DNA of 60,135 nucleotides. It comes from Candidatus Cloacimonadota bacterium (lineage in GTDB: Bacteria > Cloacimonadota > Cloacimonadia > JGIOTU-2). The position numbers and the translations under genes were made by a program. A model generated the notes under the pieces. The model made no database searches, had not been told where the DNA came from, and worked only from the letters and a program-made list of their open reading frames with translations. Location: contig JAGMCF010000192.1 of assembly GCA_023129415.1 (NCBI GenBank), positions 1-60,135 on the forward strand, read 5' to 3'. Positions 33,901 through 42,186 of this stretch are shown here, piece after piece; position 1 is the first letter of the stretch; each line of letters opens with the position of its first letter.

Positions 33901-36434
33901 CCCATAAATTGTATAAATGCTGTTCCATCATCGATATAGTCCTTTAAATCAGTTGTGCCTCCCCAGTATGGATGATCATGGGATTGTTGAGCATAAATTC
34001 TGGAAACTCGAAATTCATCAGGGATGTATTCCTTTTTCAGGCTTTCATTTTGCTCTTCAAATGTGCCTTCACCACCTGCAATTAGCATACAATGATTACG
34101 CCAAACATCATTGAAATTTGGTTCAGTATTATAATGAATTGTCTTTTCTAAAACTGGAGCAATTTGTTCCTTTTCACAGATTGGAATTCTACCAATTGCA
34201 AGATCCGGCAATTCATCATCTCCAACTATACAAGCAAACCAATTATCATTAACAGTTGCTCCAAAATGATATGACCAGCTCATCTTTGTTGGGACTATAC
34301 TGTACTTCTTATCTGGAGAAGAATCTCGCTCATCATAGCAGGCATCACCTAAAAGGAGAACATATTGAACTGCTGGTTCTTGCCAATTATTATATGCATA
34401 TTTCAGGAAATCCTGGATCGCCTGAATGGATCGGATTCCGTAACTAAATTCGCCAAAGATATCTTCAAGAGCGACTGGCATTACAGTGAGATTTCCATAT
34501 TCCTGCCAATGAGCAACGAATTCAAGTATTGCTTCATCATTAATAAAATCTCTAATAGAAATTAAGATATAATCTGCCTGATTATTTGTATCGTGTAGAT
34601 TGCTGGGCATATCAGGTTTAACAAGTTTGGGAACTAATTTTTGTTGGGAATTTGCTGCAATATATTGTGTCGAATCATCAATTACTTCATCTTGAAATAT
34701 GACTATAAAAGGTGGTCCTCCAGCAGGCATTGTTGATTCTATGCTAACATTTTCAAGCTTGCTTACTCCAATTTTATAAACATCTATATCAGAAGATAGG
34801 AAGCCATTAATCTCAAATTGGAATAATCCGGATTCATAAAAGGAAGGTTTATTAAATTCAAGGATTTCATCATAAGGAATAAATTCCCGCCAATAAGTGA
34901 TATCAATATAGTCCAATATAACCATATCATAACTTGCATCAGTATCACCGGGCATAGAAATATAAATCATATTAGTCCCATTATTCAAGTTGTCATTGGA
35001 CATTGTGCCAGTAATGATTTGTTCTGTTTGATTCTGCCAATATTCAGATCCCACTTGAGAAGAGTTTATATAAGCTAATGCATGATGCCTTCCTGTATTT
35101 GTTACCTCGCCCGTCTCTGGGTCAGTTTTGAAATATGTATTGCCAAATAGTTCAACTTGAATTGTAGCCCGAGCATCTTGTATATTAATTTGTGCTGGAT
35201 TGTGTAATGTAAATGAAAAACTTTTCATATTAGGAGCACTGATTTGAGTCCAGAACCAATAATCCTCTCTATCGTAAACCCGACTGAGTTTATTATAAAT
35301 ACTTTGACGCTCTAAGTGAATATTTGTATCAAAATAATATGGTCTTTTATATTTTCTCGGATCAGTTTCGTATAATCCACAGTCTTCAACAGCAAGTCGT
35401 GCTCCTAAATGTTCCTCATTGTATTCAAGAATAAAGCAATTTTCCCATGAGTAATTATCATAAAAACAATCTTTACCGTGATTAATATCAGCATAAAATT
35501 CAAAATAATCTTCCTCATCAAAAGAACCATCATATTCACCGTAAAAATAGATTGGCACAGGATTTCCTTTATTGTATAATTCAAGATAGTGAGGATTTAT
35601 CTTATCAATGTCAAAATCGAACTGATAATCAAATCGCAAGGAATCTTGCCAGAATGCAATTGTATCCTTTAGATAAGAGTATGTTATTTTGTAAATACCT
35701 TTTTGGTCAATAATAAATTGGAATTTATTTATAATAGGCTCATCCTGTCTATATTTTGGAGAGTAAGAAGTTTCCCTTTCTTTTCTCCAATTTTTTGAGA
35801 ATTTATTGTTAATAATAAAGTCATCAGCGATATTATCGATATAATTTAATCCTGTGAAATTATTTCTTTTCTTACTTCCAATTATCTCAATATTAATTGT
35901 TAAATCATTATAAATTTTTACTTTATTCTCTACGGGATTAAACTGGATTGGGAAAATTCGGATTACACCCAAATTTCTATCTCCCACATATCCAATGATT
36001 TCAGATTCAGTTATCTTCCCCGGAAAATATGAGTGTGACCGGTAACTCGCTGGAATTTTAAAGTTTGTTATTAATTTGTCGTTTTTCTCAATATATGTGG
36101 GGTTAAAAGCTATATTTTTATTTTCAATTAACTTGTGATTTTCATATAATATTTTAGCTTTAATATTTCCATCAGGGGGTAGGCCAATTACTTTAGAAAG
36201 AAATGGAAGTTGTGGTGCACTTTCTTCACTAATTATAAGAAAGTCAATTTTTGGAAGGGCAATATTTTGATATAGTTGACCTTCAATATTAATATCAGAG
36301 AAAGAGTATTCATCTATATGAAGTTTAAGCTGAATGTTGTTTTCAGTCATTTTTGTAATCGTGAAACTATTTTCAGACCATAAATAATTGAAAATTAAAA
36401 GAAATAGGATGCTTACAAAAAGTATTTTTCGCAT
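30984..36434 (-). CDS. C25 (gingipain-like) cysteine peptidase, PorU-like, with T9SS tail
   Basis: This 1816-residue secreted protein has a signal peptide (1-21), then a propeptide-like region. A PorU-like strand region follows (FIIDQKGIYKITYSYLKD, residues about 230). The C25 domain is at about 600-1000: YVLLLGDACYDE, the catalytic His in FMGHGGGQIW and the catalytic Cys in SSLTCYTSNFEYPG. Ig-like and CARDB-like modules come next, and a C-terminal FlgD-like sorting tail (GNYPNPVYS..KIFTVSGRLV..GVYFYKI..EKLAILR). PorU is the T9SS sortase, but PorU itself normally lacks a sorting tail, so this may be a PorU-like cargo peptidase. It starts 3 bp after purD ends. Confidence 0.88.
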   Translation of the reverse strand: MRKILFVSILFLLIFNYLWSENSFTITKMTENNIQLKLHIDEYSFSDINIEGQLYQNIALPKIDFLIISEESAPQLPFLSKVIGLPPDGNIKAKILYENHKLIENKNIAFNPTYIEKNDKLITNFKIPASYRSHSYFPGKITESEIIGYVGDRNLGVIRIFPIQFNPVENKVKIYNDLTINIEIIGSKKRNNFTGLNYIDNIADDFIINNKFSKNWRKERETSYSPKYRQDEPIINKFQFIIDQKGIYKITYSYLKDTIAFWQDSLRFDYQFDFDIDKINPHYLELYNKGNPVPIYFYGEYDGSFDEEDYFEFYADINHGKDCFYDNYSWENCFILEYNEEHLGARLAVEDCGLYETDPRKYKRPYYFDTNIHLERQSIYNKLSRVYDREDYWFWTQISAPNMKSFSFTLHNPAQINIQDARATIQVELFGNTYFKTDPETGEVTNTGRHHALAYINSSQVGSEYWQNQTEQIITGTMSNDNLNNGTNMIYISMPGDTDASYDMVILDYIDITYWREFIPYDEILEFNKPSFYESGLFQFEINGFLSSDIDVYKIGVSKLENVSIESTMPAGGPPFIVIFQDEVIDDSTQYIAANSQQKLVPKLVKPDMPSNLHDTNNQADYILISIRDFINDEAILEFVAHWQEYGNLTVMPVALEDIFGEFSYGIRSIQAIQDFLKYAYNNWQEPAVQYVLLLGDACYDERDSSPDKKYSIVPTKMSWSYHFGATVNDNWFACIVGDDELPDLAIGRIPICEKEQIAPVLEKTIHYNTEPNFNDVWRNHCMLIAGGEGTFEEQNESLKKEYIPDEFRVSRIYAQQSHDHPYWGGTTDLKDYIDDGTAFIQFMGHGGGQIWSDLNLLNLADIFTLFNDNYPIISSLTCYTSNFEYPGCSCLGEAFIIEPEKGAIGFFGGAAKGFLTQDKVLAELMFNNIFNRDMRNFAELSNLSKIEYCIYNGFDDIGLTFLRTFNYMGDPAINIVLPKKNKKLDVDLNSYEFVLGDTVQIFINNIDSTLNRVAYYITDEQDLIPDPYHEDEKKQVELYDINRKFYNDSGYEYIIDTTHTEPEFTQIVRSYAYDDTSDYIGYTIFTVGKSAIFNITAMPEIPCLGDSITISAKIYDKDGIDTVRCIWWTNPGKRDTIPMQMQQCDTLTYATESPISAFLNETIVSYLIEVKDDSLNQFSSEDIQYTVTGPDIAIESFENIISNNSIYFEVKLLNKGNLTSPPAKLVIKNGETKIDSTIVDSLFPMESEKILFPCNLTTGIYNLNAWVNPGIIINYCGDPSFVFDVFHEHTLEIASRFTPDELEDNVGDVIGKVSFYSPTASYNCEITIKIYEGGSPENPPGELVYEALLGYSHANEWVDHIPTFPIKIKPLTEYWIGYEIHTLDGKVGWMDGGPSTPDKGGWWKTPSGWALISQYPYYNRNWLIKMNLCSTFFELDYSNNELTKEFQINNFIVSSDFPSMHSSLDSNLVVTFPEGLVDNECYFYIHKYQDNNQPIGGQPDISQILLRNDKKASYEIGIFDSTKLTTSGIFKNGKNIELRFNYSQTDSSTQSSEDKRNFKIYRYKPELMHWFLVGGDTYPEGDSVKYAFIERPGIYSLFQNNDFTPPKIDVNVQGQEFTNGEYVDDNATFSFLLQDDNGIDVEKIKLFLNGETVTNYHISKQNLNLVPVKYQIDVDEGSYTIIISVNDANGNYQEQIVNFSVQKEFNIIHIGNYPNPVYSLTSDPNNEGRTRFTYTLTDDADDITIKIFTVSGRLVNTLSDLATTVGYHEYPRKERGWDCTDFDGRKLANGVYFYKIIAKKGKKVIEKIEKLAILR

Positions 36435-36437
36435 AAT

Positions 36438-37721
36438 TTACTTGTTAGACGAGATTTTTTGAATCCCTTTTTGTGCAATATCAGTTCTGAAATACATACC
36501 TTCAAAAGAGATATTTTTTAAGTTTGTATATGCTTTTTCTTTTGCACTTATTAAATTATCTGCAACAGCTGTTACAGAGACAACTCTTCCACCATTGGTT
36601 TGGTATTGTCCATTTTCACATTTAACTCCAGAGAAAAAAAGTAATACATCTTTATCATCGATATTTTCAATCCCTGATATTTTTTTACCCTTTTCATATT
36701 TTCCCGGATAGCCTTGGGAAGCCAATACTACAGCGACAGCACTTTTATTTTTCCATTTAAGTTCGATTGTATTTATTTTCTTTTCAGTTATTGCTTGGCA
36801 AATATCAACTAAATCATTTTCTAATAATGGAAGTATTACCTGAGCTTCTGGGTCACCAAGACGGCAATTGAATTCCAATACTTTTGGTTCATCTTTTGTA
36901 ATCATCAAGCCAGCATATAAAATTCCAATAAAAGGACGATCTTCTTTAAGCATACCATTTAGCGTAGGAGCGATAATTTTATCATCTATTTCTTTTTTTA
37001 GATTTTCTTGAAAGATAGCTGGAGCATATGCACCCATTCCACCGGTATTTGATCCTTTATCTCCATCTTTTAATTGTTTATGGTCTTGAGAGAGGATTGT
37101 TGATACAAAATGATTTCCATCACAGAATGCAAAAAGTGAAGCTTCCTCACCTTCTAGGAAGTCTTCAACAATAACTTTATGTCCCCCTTTTCCAAGCATA
37201 TCATAATGCATCAGGTGATTCAATATAATTTCCGTATCAGTATAATTATCACAAATAAATACACCTTTTCCACCAGCAAGCCCATCTGCTTTTATGACCA
37301 ATGGTCCGCCAGCTGGCGGATGATGAAGGATATAATCCAATGCCGGGACAATATCATCAAATGTCTGATATTTTGTAGTTGGAATATTATATTTTTTCAT
37401 GAAATTTTTAGCAAAGATTTTACTACTCTCAATCTCAGCGGCCAATTTTGAAGGACCAATTATATTCTTTCCAGCTTTATTAAATTCATCAACGATACCA
37501 TCAGCCAGAGGTTGTTCGGGTCCAACAAATGTAATATCAATACCTTCTGATACAGCAAATCTTAGAATGTCTTTGTTGGTATCCAGTTGAATTAATTGAG
37601 CAAGATTTTCCATACCGCAATTGCCTGGAGCAGCAAAAATTTGATTAACTTTGGGGCTCTGAGCAAATTTCCAAACCAATGTGTGCTCTCGCGCCCCACT
37701 TCCTATTACTAATACTTTCAT
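36438..37721 (-). CDS. purD: phosphoribosylamine-glycine ligase
   Basis: PurD (GAR synthetase) joins phosphoribosylamine and glycine with ATP in de novo purine synthesis. The 427-residue protein has MKVLVIGSGAREHTLVWKFA, FVGPEQPLADGIVDEF, the ATP-grasp VIKADGLAGGKGVF, DHKQLKDGDKGSNTGGMGAY and EFNCRLGDPEAQVILPLLE, all complete. One oddity is the stretch LHHPPAGGPLVIKADG, where other PurD proteins have a shorter loop. The PPAGGP part is encoded by a perfect 16-bp palindrome (37305-37320). The loop precedes the ATP-binding strand and should tolerate it. purD is directly followed by the C25 gene (3 bp). Confidence 0.97.
   Translation of the reverse strand: MKVLVIGSGAREHTLVWKFAQSPKVNQIFAAPGNCGMENLAQLIQLDTNKDILRFAVSEGIDITFVGPEQPLADGIVDEFNKAGKNIIGPSKLAAEIESSKIFAKNFMKKYNIPTTKYQTFDDIVPALDYILHHPPAGGPLVIKADGLAGGKGVFICDNYTDTEIILNHLMHYDMLGKGGHKVIVEDFLEGEEASLFAFCDGNHFVSTILSQDHKQLKDGDKGSNTGGMGAYAPAIFQENLKKEIDDKIIAPTLNGMLKEDRPFIGILYAGLMITKDEPKVLEFNCRLGDPEAQVILPLLENDLVDICQAITEKKINTIELKWKNKSAVAVVLASQGYPGKYEKGKKISGIENIDDKDVLLFFSGVKCENGQYQTNGGRVVSVTAVADNLISAKEKAYTNLKNISFEGMYFRTDIAQKGIQKISSNK
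37305..37320. repeat. perfect palindrome TCCGCCAGCTGGCGGA inside purD
   Basis: A 16-bp perfect palindrome in frame in purD. A relative, TCCGCCAAAGGCGGA, lies in the intergenic region at 40119-40133. Confidence 0.8.
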
Positions 37722-37739
37722 TATTATCAGTTAAATTAG

Positions 37740-37803
37740 TTGAATCAGTTGAATTTGTTGAATCAGTTGAATTTGTTGAATCAGTTGAATTTGTTGAATC
37801 AGT
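37740..37803. repeat. 18-bp tandem repeat between fecR-like gene and purD
   Basis: TTGAATCAGTTGAATTTG is repeated three and a half times (37740-37757, 37758-37775, 37776-37793, 37794-37803), each built of two 9-bp halves. It decays into ACAACCAGTTCAACCAGTTA to the right. Such text-like tandem repeats vary in copy number between strains. Confidence 0.85.
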
Positions 37804-37837
37804 ACAACCAGTTCAACCAGTTAACCAGTTCAACCGA

Positions 37838-39988
37838 TTAGAATTTTAGCTTCACACCCAAAGTGAAAGATGTGATAGTTTCATCATCTCCTTTAATCTT
37901 ACCATCACCATTAAGATCTTCGTAATACTCTTTATAATCTGCTATAAGTATTGTATTAGGAGATAATTCATATCCAAATTGTGCTTCTATAATAGCATTT
38001 GGGCTTTTCCATGTAGTAATGTCTTTAACTTTTGATTGAGAATAGCGAGCATAAGCATAAGATAATCTGGGGATTAAGCTTCTTTTAAGATTAATCTGTC
38101 CCAGAATAGTTTTTCCCATCTCATAATCGTCTCCATGAATGTCTTCATAAGCAACAGAGAAATCAATGACATTAAATATATGTGTGATTAATTCTCCCCG
38201 CCACCCTTGAGCACTTTTAATGCTATCTAATCGGCTTTCTTTAGTAACAACAGAATCACCCATAATGATTGCTCTTTCATTATCATACAAATAGTTGAAG
38301 TAGTTAGGTTCAAATTCCTTTCCGAATATTCTATATTCAAGATTAAGATCGAATATAAAGAAGCGTGCACCAAAACCCGGGAAAATAAAGCCATTTCCAT
38401 AATCTAATATCTGAGCAAATTCTCCATAATGATATAATTTTAATGGTTTGCTTTTGAATAGTGGTAGTATATAATCAAAACCGAGAATTGTAACTTTTTC
38501 TTCTTTTCCTAATTTAAAAACCCTTTTTAGACTTTGGAAAAGTGAATCCAAATTCTGGTTTTCATCAAGAATATTATCATTATTAGCATCAATATCAACT
38601 TCAGGTGATCCAATTTGCGTAGTATCTTGAGGATCTGGCCAGCCATCTCCATCAGTATCTGCCCACCAGTTTTCATCATCAGGGAAGTCATCGAATTTGT
38701 CAGGACAACCATCTCCATCTTCGTCCTTTAGTCCACCTAATTGGTCTAAATCTGTAGCTGCTGTAACTCCGAATTGGATGTTTTTGATAATAGGAATATC
38801 AAGATTTTTCAATGGCTTGCCTTTAACCCTGGTAGCAAAAATGTCTGATTCAGAGACATTTGGACAAAAAACTTCAAATCCTAAATCAGAAATATTTGTA
38901 TTTACAGCTATTTCTGCGCCAAGTTGCTTCTTACCTGGATAGTTTAGCATATTGGTGTAGTCATTCATAATAAGACCTTGACCATATTTTACCCTTGGGA
39001 AACCACCAAATCGAAAATAGAAAGGATCAGTTTTTTTTGCAAACTGGACAAATAGGAATTTGTTAATATAATCCTCTGTGTCATCCCAATCTTCTTTTCT
39101 AATCTTGCCATTACTATCGATAAGCAAGTCAAAATCGAGTCCAACTCTAAACTTCCAGATTGGAAATTCTGGCATAAGTCTTATTTGCGAATAGGTCTTT
39201 CCATCTATAGTTACAGAACCTATTCCAATGGACATTGGGGATGGTTTAGCTGGTTCTTTTTCCTTTTCAGTTTCTTCAACTTTCTCTACTTCCTCTTGTT
39301 CTGGCGGTGCTTCAGGTATTTCAATTTCTTCTTCGACCTCTGGAACTTCTTTTTCTATTTCTACCTCAGCTTCAATTTCTTGTTGAATCTCCTCAGGAAT
39401 CTGATTTAGTTGTATTGGTTGCATTACAGGTGGGTCAATACCATTTGAGAATCCCTGATTTCCAACAGTAACATTAATAAGACCAAACTCGTTTCCGAAT
39501 TCAACAGTTCCTTCAAATACTGAGACTGTTGTATAAAGGGTTTGTGGGTCAACAGAGGTTAAGAACTTTGTACCTTTTACTGCTGCTACAGAAGTGGGTG
39601 TCTGAACAGTAAAATCACCTAAACCAGTTGTAACTTCAGCCCACAGGTCACCAACAGCCAGATTAAGTTTCTTATTAAGTCCAATATCTTTTTCCATTCC
39701 TATTGTCAGGGTGCTGTTGGAGAATAGTTTTAAAATAGCACCATTATCTGAGAATTTGACAATTCCAAGGGAATACTCTTTTGTGAGTAACATATCACCA
39801 TTATAAACTAAAGTACCCGTCTCAGCAGGTTGTAGCTGGTAATTATGACTTAAGATAACTTCTCCTTTTGTTTTTAAAACTACTGCAAATGGGTCTGGTT
39901 CTTGAGCAAATATTGAGCCAGCAATTAATGATATAATAAAGAGTGGTAAGATGAATAAGATTGCTTTGGAATTTTTATTATCAGTCAT
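37838..39988 (-). CDS. FecR-domain surface/outer-membrane protein
   Basis: This 716-residue protein has a signal peptide (MTDNKNSKAILFILPLFIIS..AQEPD). A FecR domain at residues about 35-170 (VVLKTKGEVILSHNYQLQPA, GDFTVQTPTSVAAVKGTKFL, VSVFEGTVEF) is followed by an acidic Glu/Pro linker (EVEEEIEIPEAPPEQEEVEK). A barrel-like region with the thrombospondin-type-3 calcium repeats DEDGDGCPDKFDDFPDDENW and DTDGDGWPDPQDT follows, ending in strand-like LGVKLKF. FecR domains of this kind occur in envelope proteins outside iron signalling. It precedes purD by 116 bp of tandem repeat. Function unknown. Confidence 0.8.
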   Translation of the reverse strand: MTDNKNSKAILFILPLFIISLIAGSIFAQEPDPFAVVLKTKGEVILSHNYQLQPAETGTLVYNGDMLLTKEYSLGIVKFSDNGAILKLFSNSTLTIGMEKDIGLNKKLNLAVGDLWAEVTTGLGDFTVQTPTSVAAVKGTKFLTSVDPQTLYTTVSVFEGTVEFGNEFGLINVTVGNQGFSNGIDPPVMQPIQLNQIPEEIQQEIEAEVEIEKEVPEVEEEIEIPEAPPEQEEVEKVEETEKEKEPAKPSPMSIGIGSVTIDGKTYSQIRLMPEFPIWKFRVGLDFDLLIDSNGKIRKEDWDDTEDYINKFLFVQFAKKTDPFYFRFGGFPRVKYGQGLIMNDYTNMLNYPGKKQLGAEIAVNTNISDLGFEVFCPNVSESDIFATRVKGKPLKNLDIPIIKNIQFGVTAATDLDQLGGLKDEDGDGCPDKFDDFPDDENWWADTDGDGWPDPQDTTQIGSPEVDIDANNDNILDENQNLDSLFQSLKRVFKLGKEEKVTILGFDYILPLFKSKPLKLYHYGEFAQILDYGNGFIFPGFGARFFIFDLNLEYRIFGKEFEPNYFNYLYDNERAIIMGDSVVTKESRLDSIKSAQGWRGELITHIFNVIDFSVAYEDIHGDDYEMGKTILGQINLKRSLIPRLSYAYARYSQSKVKDITTWKSPNAIIEAQFGYELSPNTILIADYKEYYEDLNGDGKIKGDDETITSFTLGVKLKF

Positions 39989-40435
39989 TTTAACTCCTAT
40001 GTGTTATTTTTGCAGTGAGTTATGCAAAATAGTATATTCTAACTCACCCTCGGTCCCTCTCTTCAAAGAGAGGGATGACTTCAAATTCCCCTTCTTCCCG
40101 ATTTCATCGGGAGGGTTATCCGCCAAAGGCGGATCTGCCTCTGGCAGAGGGGATGAGTTATTAAAGTTAATTTTTCTAAAATATTTCATCTTTTTTAAAT
40201 CTTACTTCATTTTGCGGATCTCATTAATTTTTTGTAAAACCGACATAAACTCTCACCAATTATTTATTTTTTTTTACTAAAAATATTAAAATTTTACTTG
40301 ACACCCTTGTTTTCATTTTAAAGGAAATAAATGAAGGCGATGAAAATTGGTGTCAAGATATTTGCAAGAGTAAAACGATCAGTGCTTATTAGTAAATACT
40401 TTCTTTTCGGAAAAAAATTTTAAACAGGAGAAGGC
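39989..40435. other. divergent intergenic region with two palindrome types
   Basis: This region lies between the fecR-like gene (minus) and cinA (plus). It contains TCCCGATTTCATCGGGA (40096-40112), TCCGCCAAAGGCGGA (40119-40133) and TGCCTCTGGCA (about 40136). CTTGACACCC with TTGACA at 40298-40303 may be a -35 for cinA, but the -10 is not convincing. Confidence 0.6.
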
Positions 40436-41653
40436 ATGATAAAGATAAGCTTAATTACAATTGGGAATGAAATATTGCTTGGTAAAACAATAAATACAAA
40501 TCTTGCATTTATTGGAAATGAACTTGCTAAAATAGGACTTCCTTTATATCAGTCAGTAACAGTAAAGGATAACGGTAAGGATATTCTTAGAGCATTAGAA
40601 GAGCTCTGGGGGAAAAGTGATATATTAATTACAACAGGTGGTTTGGGTCCAACAAAAGATGATGTTACAAAGAGAAGTATAGCAAAATTTTTTCATAAAG
40701 ACCTTGAATTCAAAGAAGAAATATGGATGAATATCGAAAAGCTATACAACCAAAAGAACATACGAATCCCTAAAATTGTCAAAATACAAGCAGAGGTTCC
40801 CAAAGGATTCAATACAATTGAGAATAAATATGGAACTGCACCTGGCCTGCACTTTCAGAATAATAAAAAGAATTTTTTTGCCTTTCCGGGTGTGCCCTCA
40901 GAAATGAAAGAGATGGTCACAGGTTATCTTTTACCATTTTTGAAGAGTAATTACCAAACCAAATCATTCTATTTAAAAACAATACGAACAATTGGATTAT
41001 TAGAAGCTGAATTAAGTGGAAGACTAAAAGATGTTAAAGAGACACAGAATGTAAATATGGCTTCCCTTCCTCAACTTGGAATGGTGGATATAAGAGTATA
41101 TGGAACTGATCTTAACGAATTTAATGAAATGATAAATATGATTGAAAAGAGAATCGGGGAGTTTGTATATGGGTATAATGAAGACAATATTGTTGAGCTC
41201 TGTCATAAGAAATTATTGAGCCAAAACAAAACATTAGCAGTTGCAGAATCTTGTACAGGTGGTTTAATCCAGAATATGTTTACTAATAATTCTGGCAGTT
41301 CGAAGTATCTTTTGGGCGGAATAGTTTCTTATAGTAATGAGGCAAAGATGCATTTATTAAATGTAAGGAAAGAGACTCTTGAAAAATTCGGAGCTGTGAG
41401 TGAACAAACTGTGAAAGAAATGTTGCAAGGTGTAAGAGAAAAATTCAATAGTAATTATGCAATTGCTGTTTCTGGAATTGCTGGACCAACTGGTGGAACC
41501 CCTGAGAAACCTGTCGGACTTGTCTTTATTGGAGTAAATATTGAAGATAATATTATTATTAAAAAATTTAATTTTTCAGGAACGCGGAAACAGATTAAAG
41601 AAAAAAGTGCAATTAATAGTATTTATTTGTTACAAAAGAATTATGTAAAATAA
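40436..41653 (+). CDS. cinA: CinA family nicotinamide-nucleotide amidohydrolase
   Basis: This 405-residue two-domain protein has an N-terminal MoCF/COG1058 domain (LITIGNEILLGKTINTNLAF, ITTGGLGPTKDDVTKRSIAK, FPGVPSEMKEM). The C-terminal PncC deamidase domain (LAVAESCTGGLIQNMFTNNS, GGIVSYSNEAKMHLLNV, AVSGIAGPTGGTPEKPVGLV) hydrolyses nicotinamide mononucleotide to nicotinate mononucleotide in NAD salvage; the N-terminal domain is an ADP-ribose pyrophosphatase in homologues. Both are complete and the length is standard. AGGAGA precedes the ATG. It is monocistronic, with a long AT-rich gap after it. Confidence 0.96.
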   Translation: MIKISLITIGNEILLGKTINTNLAFIGNELAKIGLPLYQSVTVKDNGKDILRALEELWGKSDILITTGGLGPTKDDVTKRSIAKFFHKDLEFKEEIWMNIEKLYNQKNIRIPKIVKIQAEVPKGFNTIENKYGTAPGLHFQNNKKNFFAFPGVPSEMKEMVTGYLLPFLKSNYQTKSFYLKTIRTIGLLEAELSGRLKDVKETQNVNMASLPQLGMVDIRVYGTDLNEFNEMINMIEKRIGEFVYGYNEDNIVELCHKKLLSQNKTLAVAESCTGGLIQNMFTNNSGSSKYLLGGIVSYSNEAKMHLLNVRKETLEKFGAVSEQTVKEMLQGVREKFNSNYAIAVSGIAGPTGGTPEKPVGLVFIGVNIEDNIIIKKFNFSGTRKQIKEKSAINSIYLLQKNYVK

Positions 41654-42186
41654 AAAAATTAATGAAAGAATTTCTAATATTTTTGAAAATAATTAAATAA
41701 TAAATAGTAAGCAAAGTCAAACATAATAATCAAATTTTCAATAAGATATAATTGAAAAAGTAAATGTTATTTTATATTATTTTTAATATTAATTTTCTTG
41801 TAAGTATGTTTTATTATAGTAATAATACTTAACTATTTAATTAAGTTGTTGAAAAACTTGACAGGTAAAATTTTTAAAATTTATAAATGACTTCATCAAT
41901 TAATCAAAAAATTTAAGGCATGAAGGAGATTTTAGCAAGAGAATTATTATTGTTTTTTGGGAAGTATTGATTTAACTTAGGAGAGATTTTTGTTTATGGA
42001 GAACAGAATACAATTATTCACTAAATTAAAAAGCGATTTAATAATTTGTAAACTTCTTAAATAGGCAAATTATAGATGTTAATGTCACTATTAGGATGTA
42101 TTTATATTACAATTATATTAATGTCAAAATAATAGGAAAAGTTACAAAAAAAATCCCGATAACATCGGGAAAAGGAGAAATTAATT
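41654..42186. other. long AT-rich intergenic region upstream of the giant surface gene
   Basis: 530 bases without a gene. The only structured feature I see is the palindrome TCCCGATAACATCGGGA (42154-42170), directly before AAAAGGAGAAATTAATTATG, i.e. abutting the Shine-Dalgarno of the giant gene. Confidence 0.6.
42154..42170 (+). promoter_or_regulatory. hairpin abutting the giant gene Shine-Dalgarno
   Basis: TCCCGAT/ATCGGGA forms a seven-bp stem three bases before AAGGAG. It could protect the 5' end of the mRNA or modulate initiation; it also belongs to the dispersed palindrome family, so the position may be incidental. Confidence 0.4.

Noticed and set aside
37740-37803. Possible CRISPR array
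   Set aside because: Repeats are contiguous 18-mers with no unique spacers; no cas genes are present in the window.
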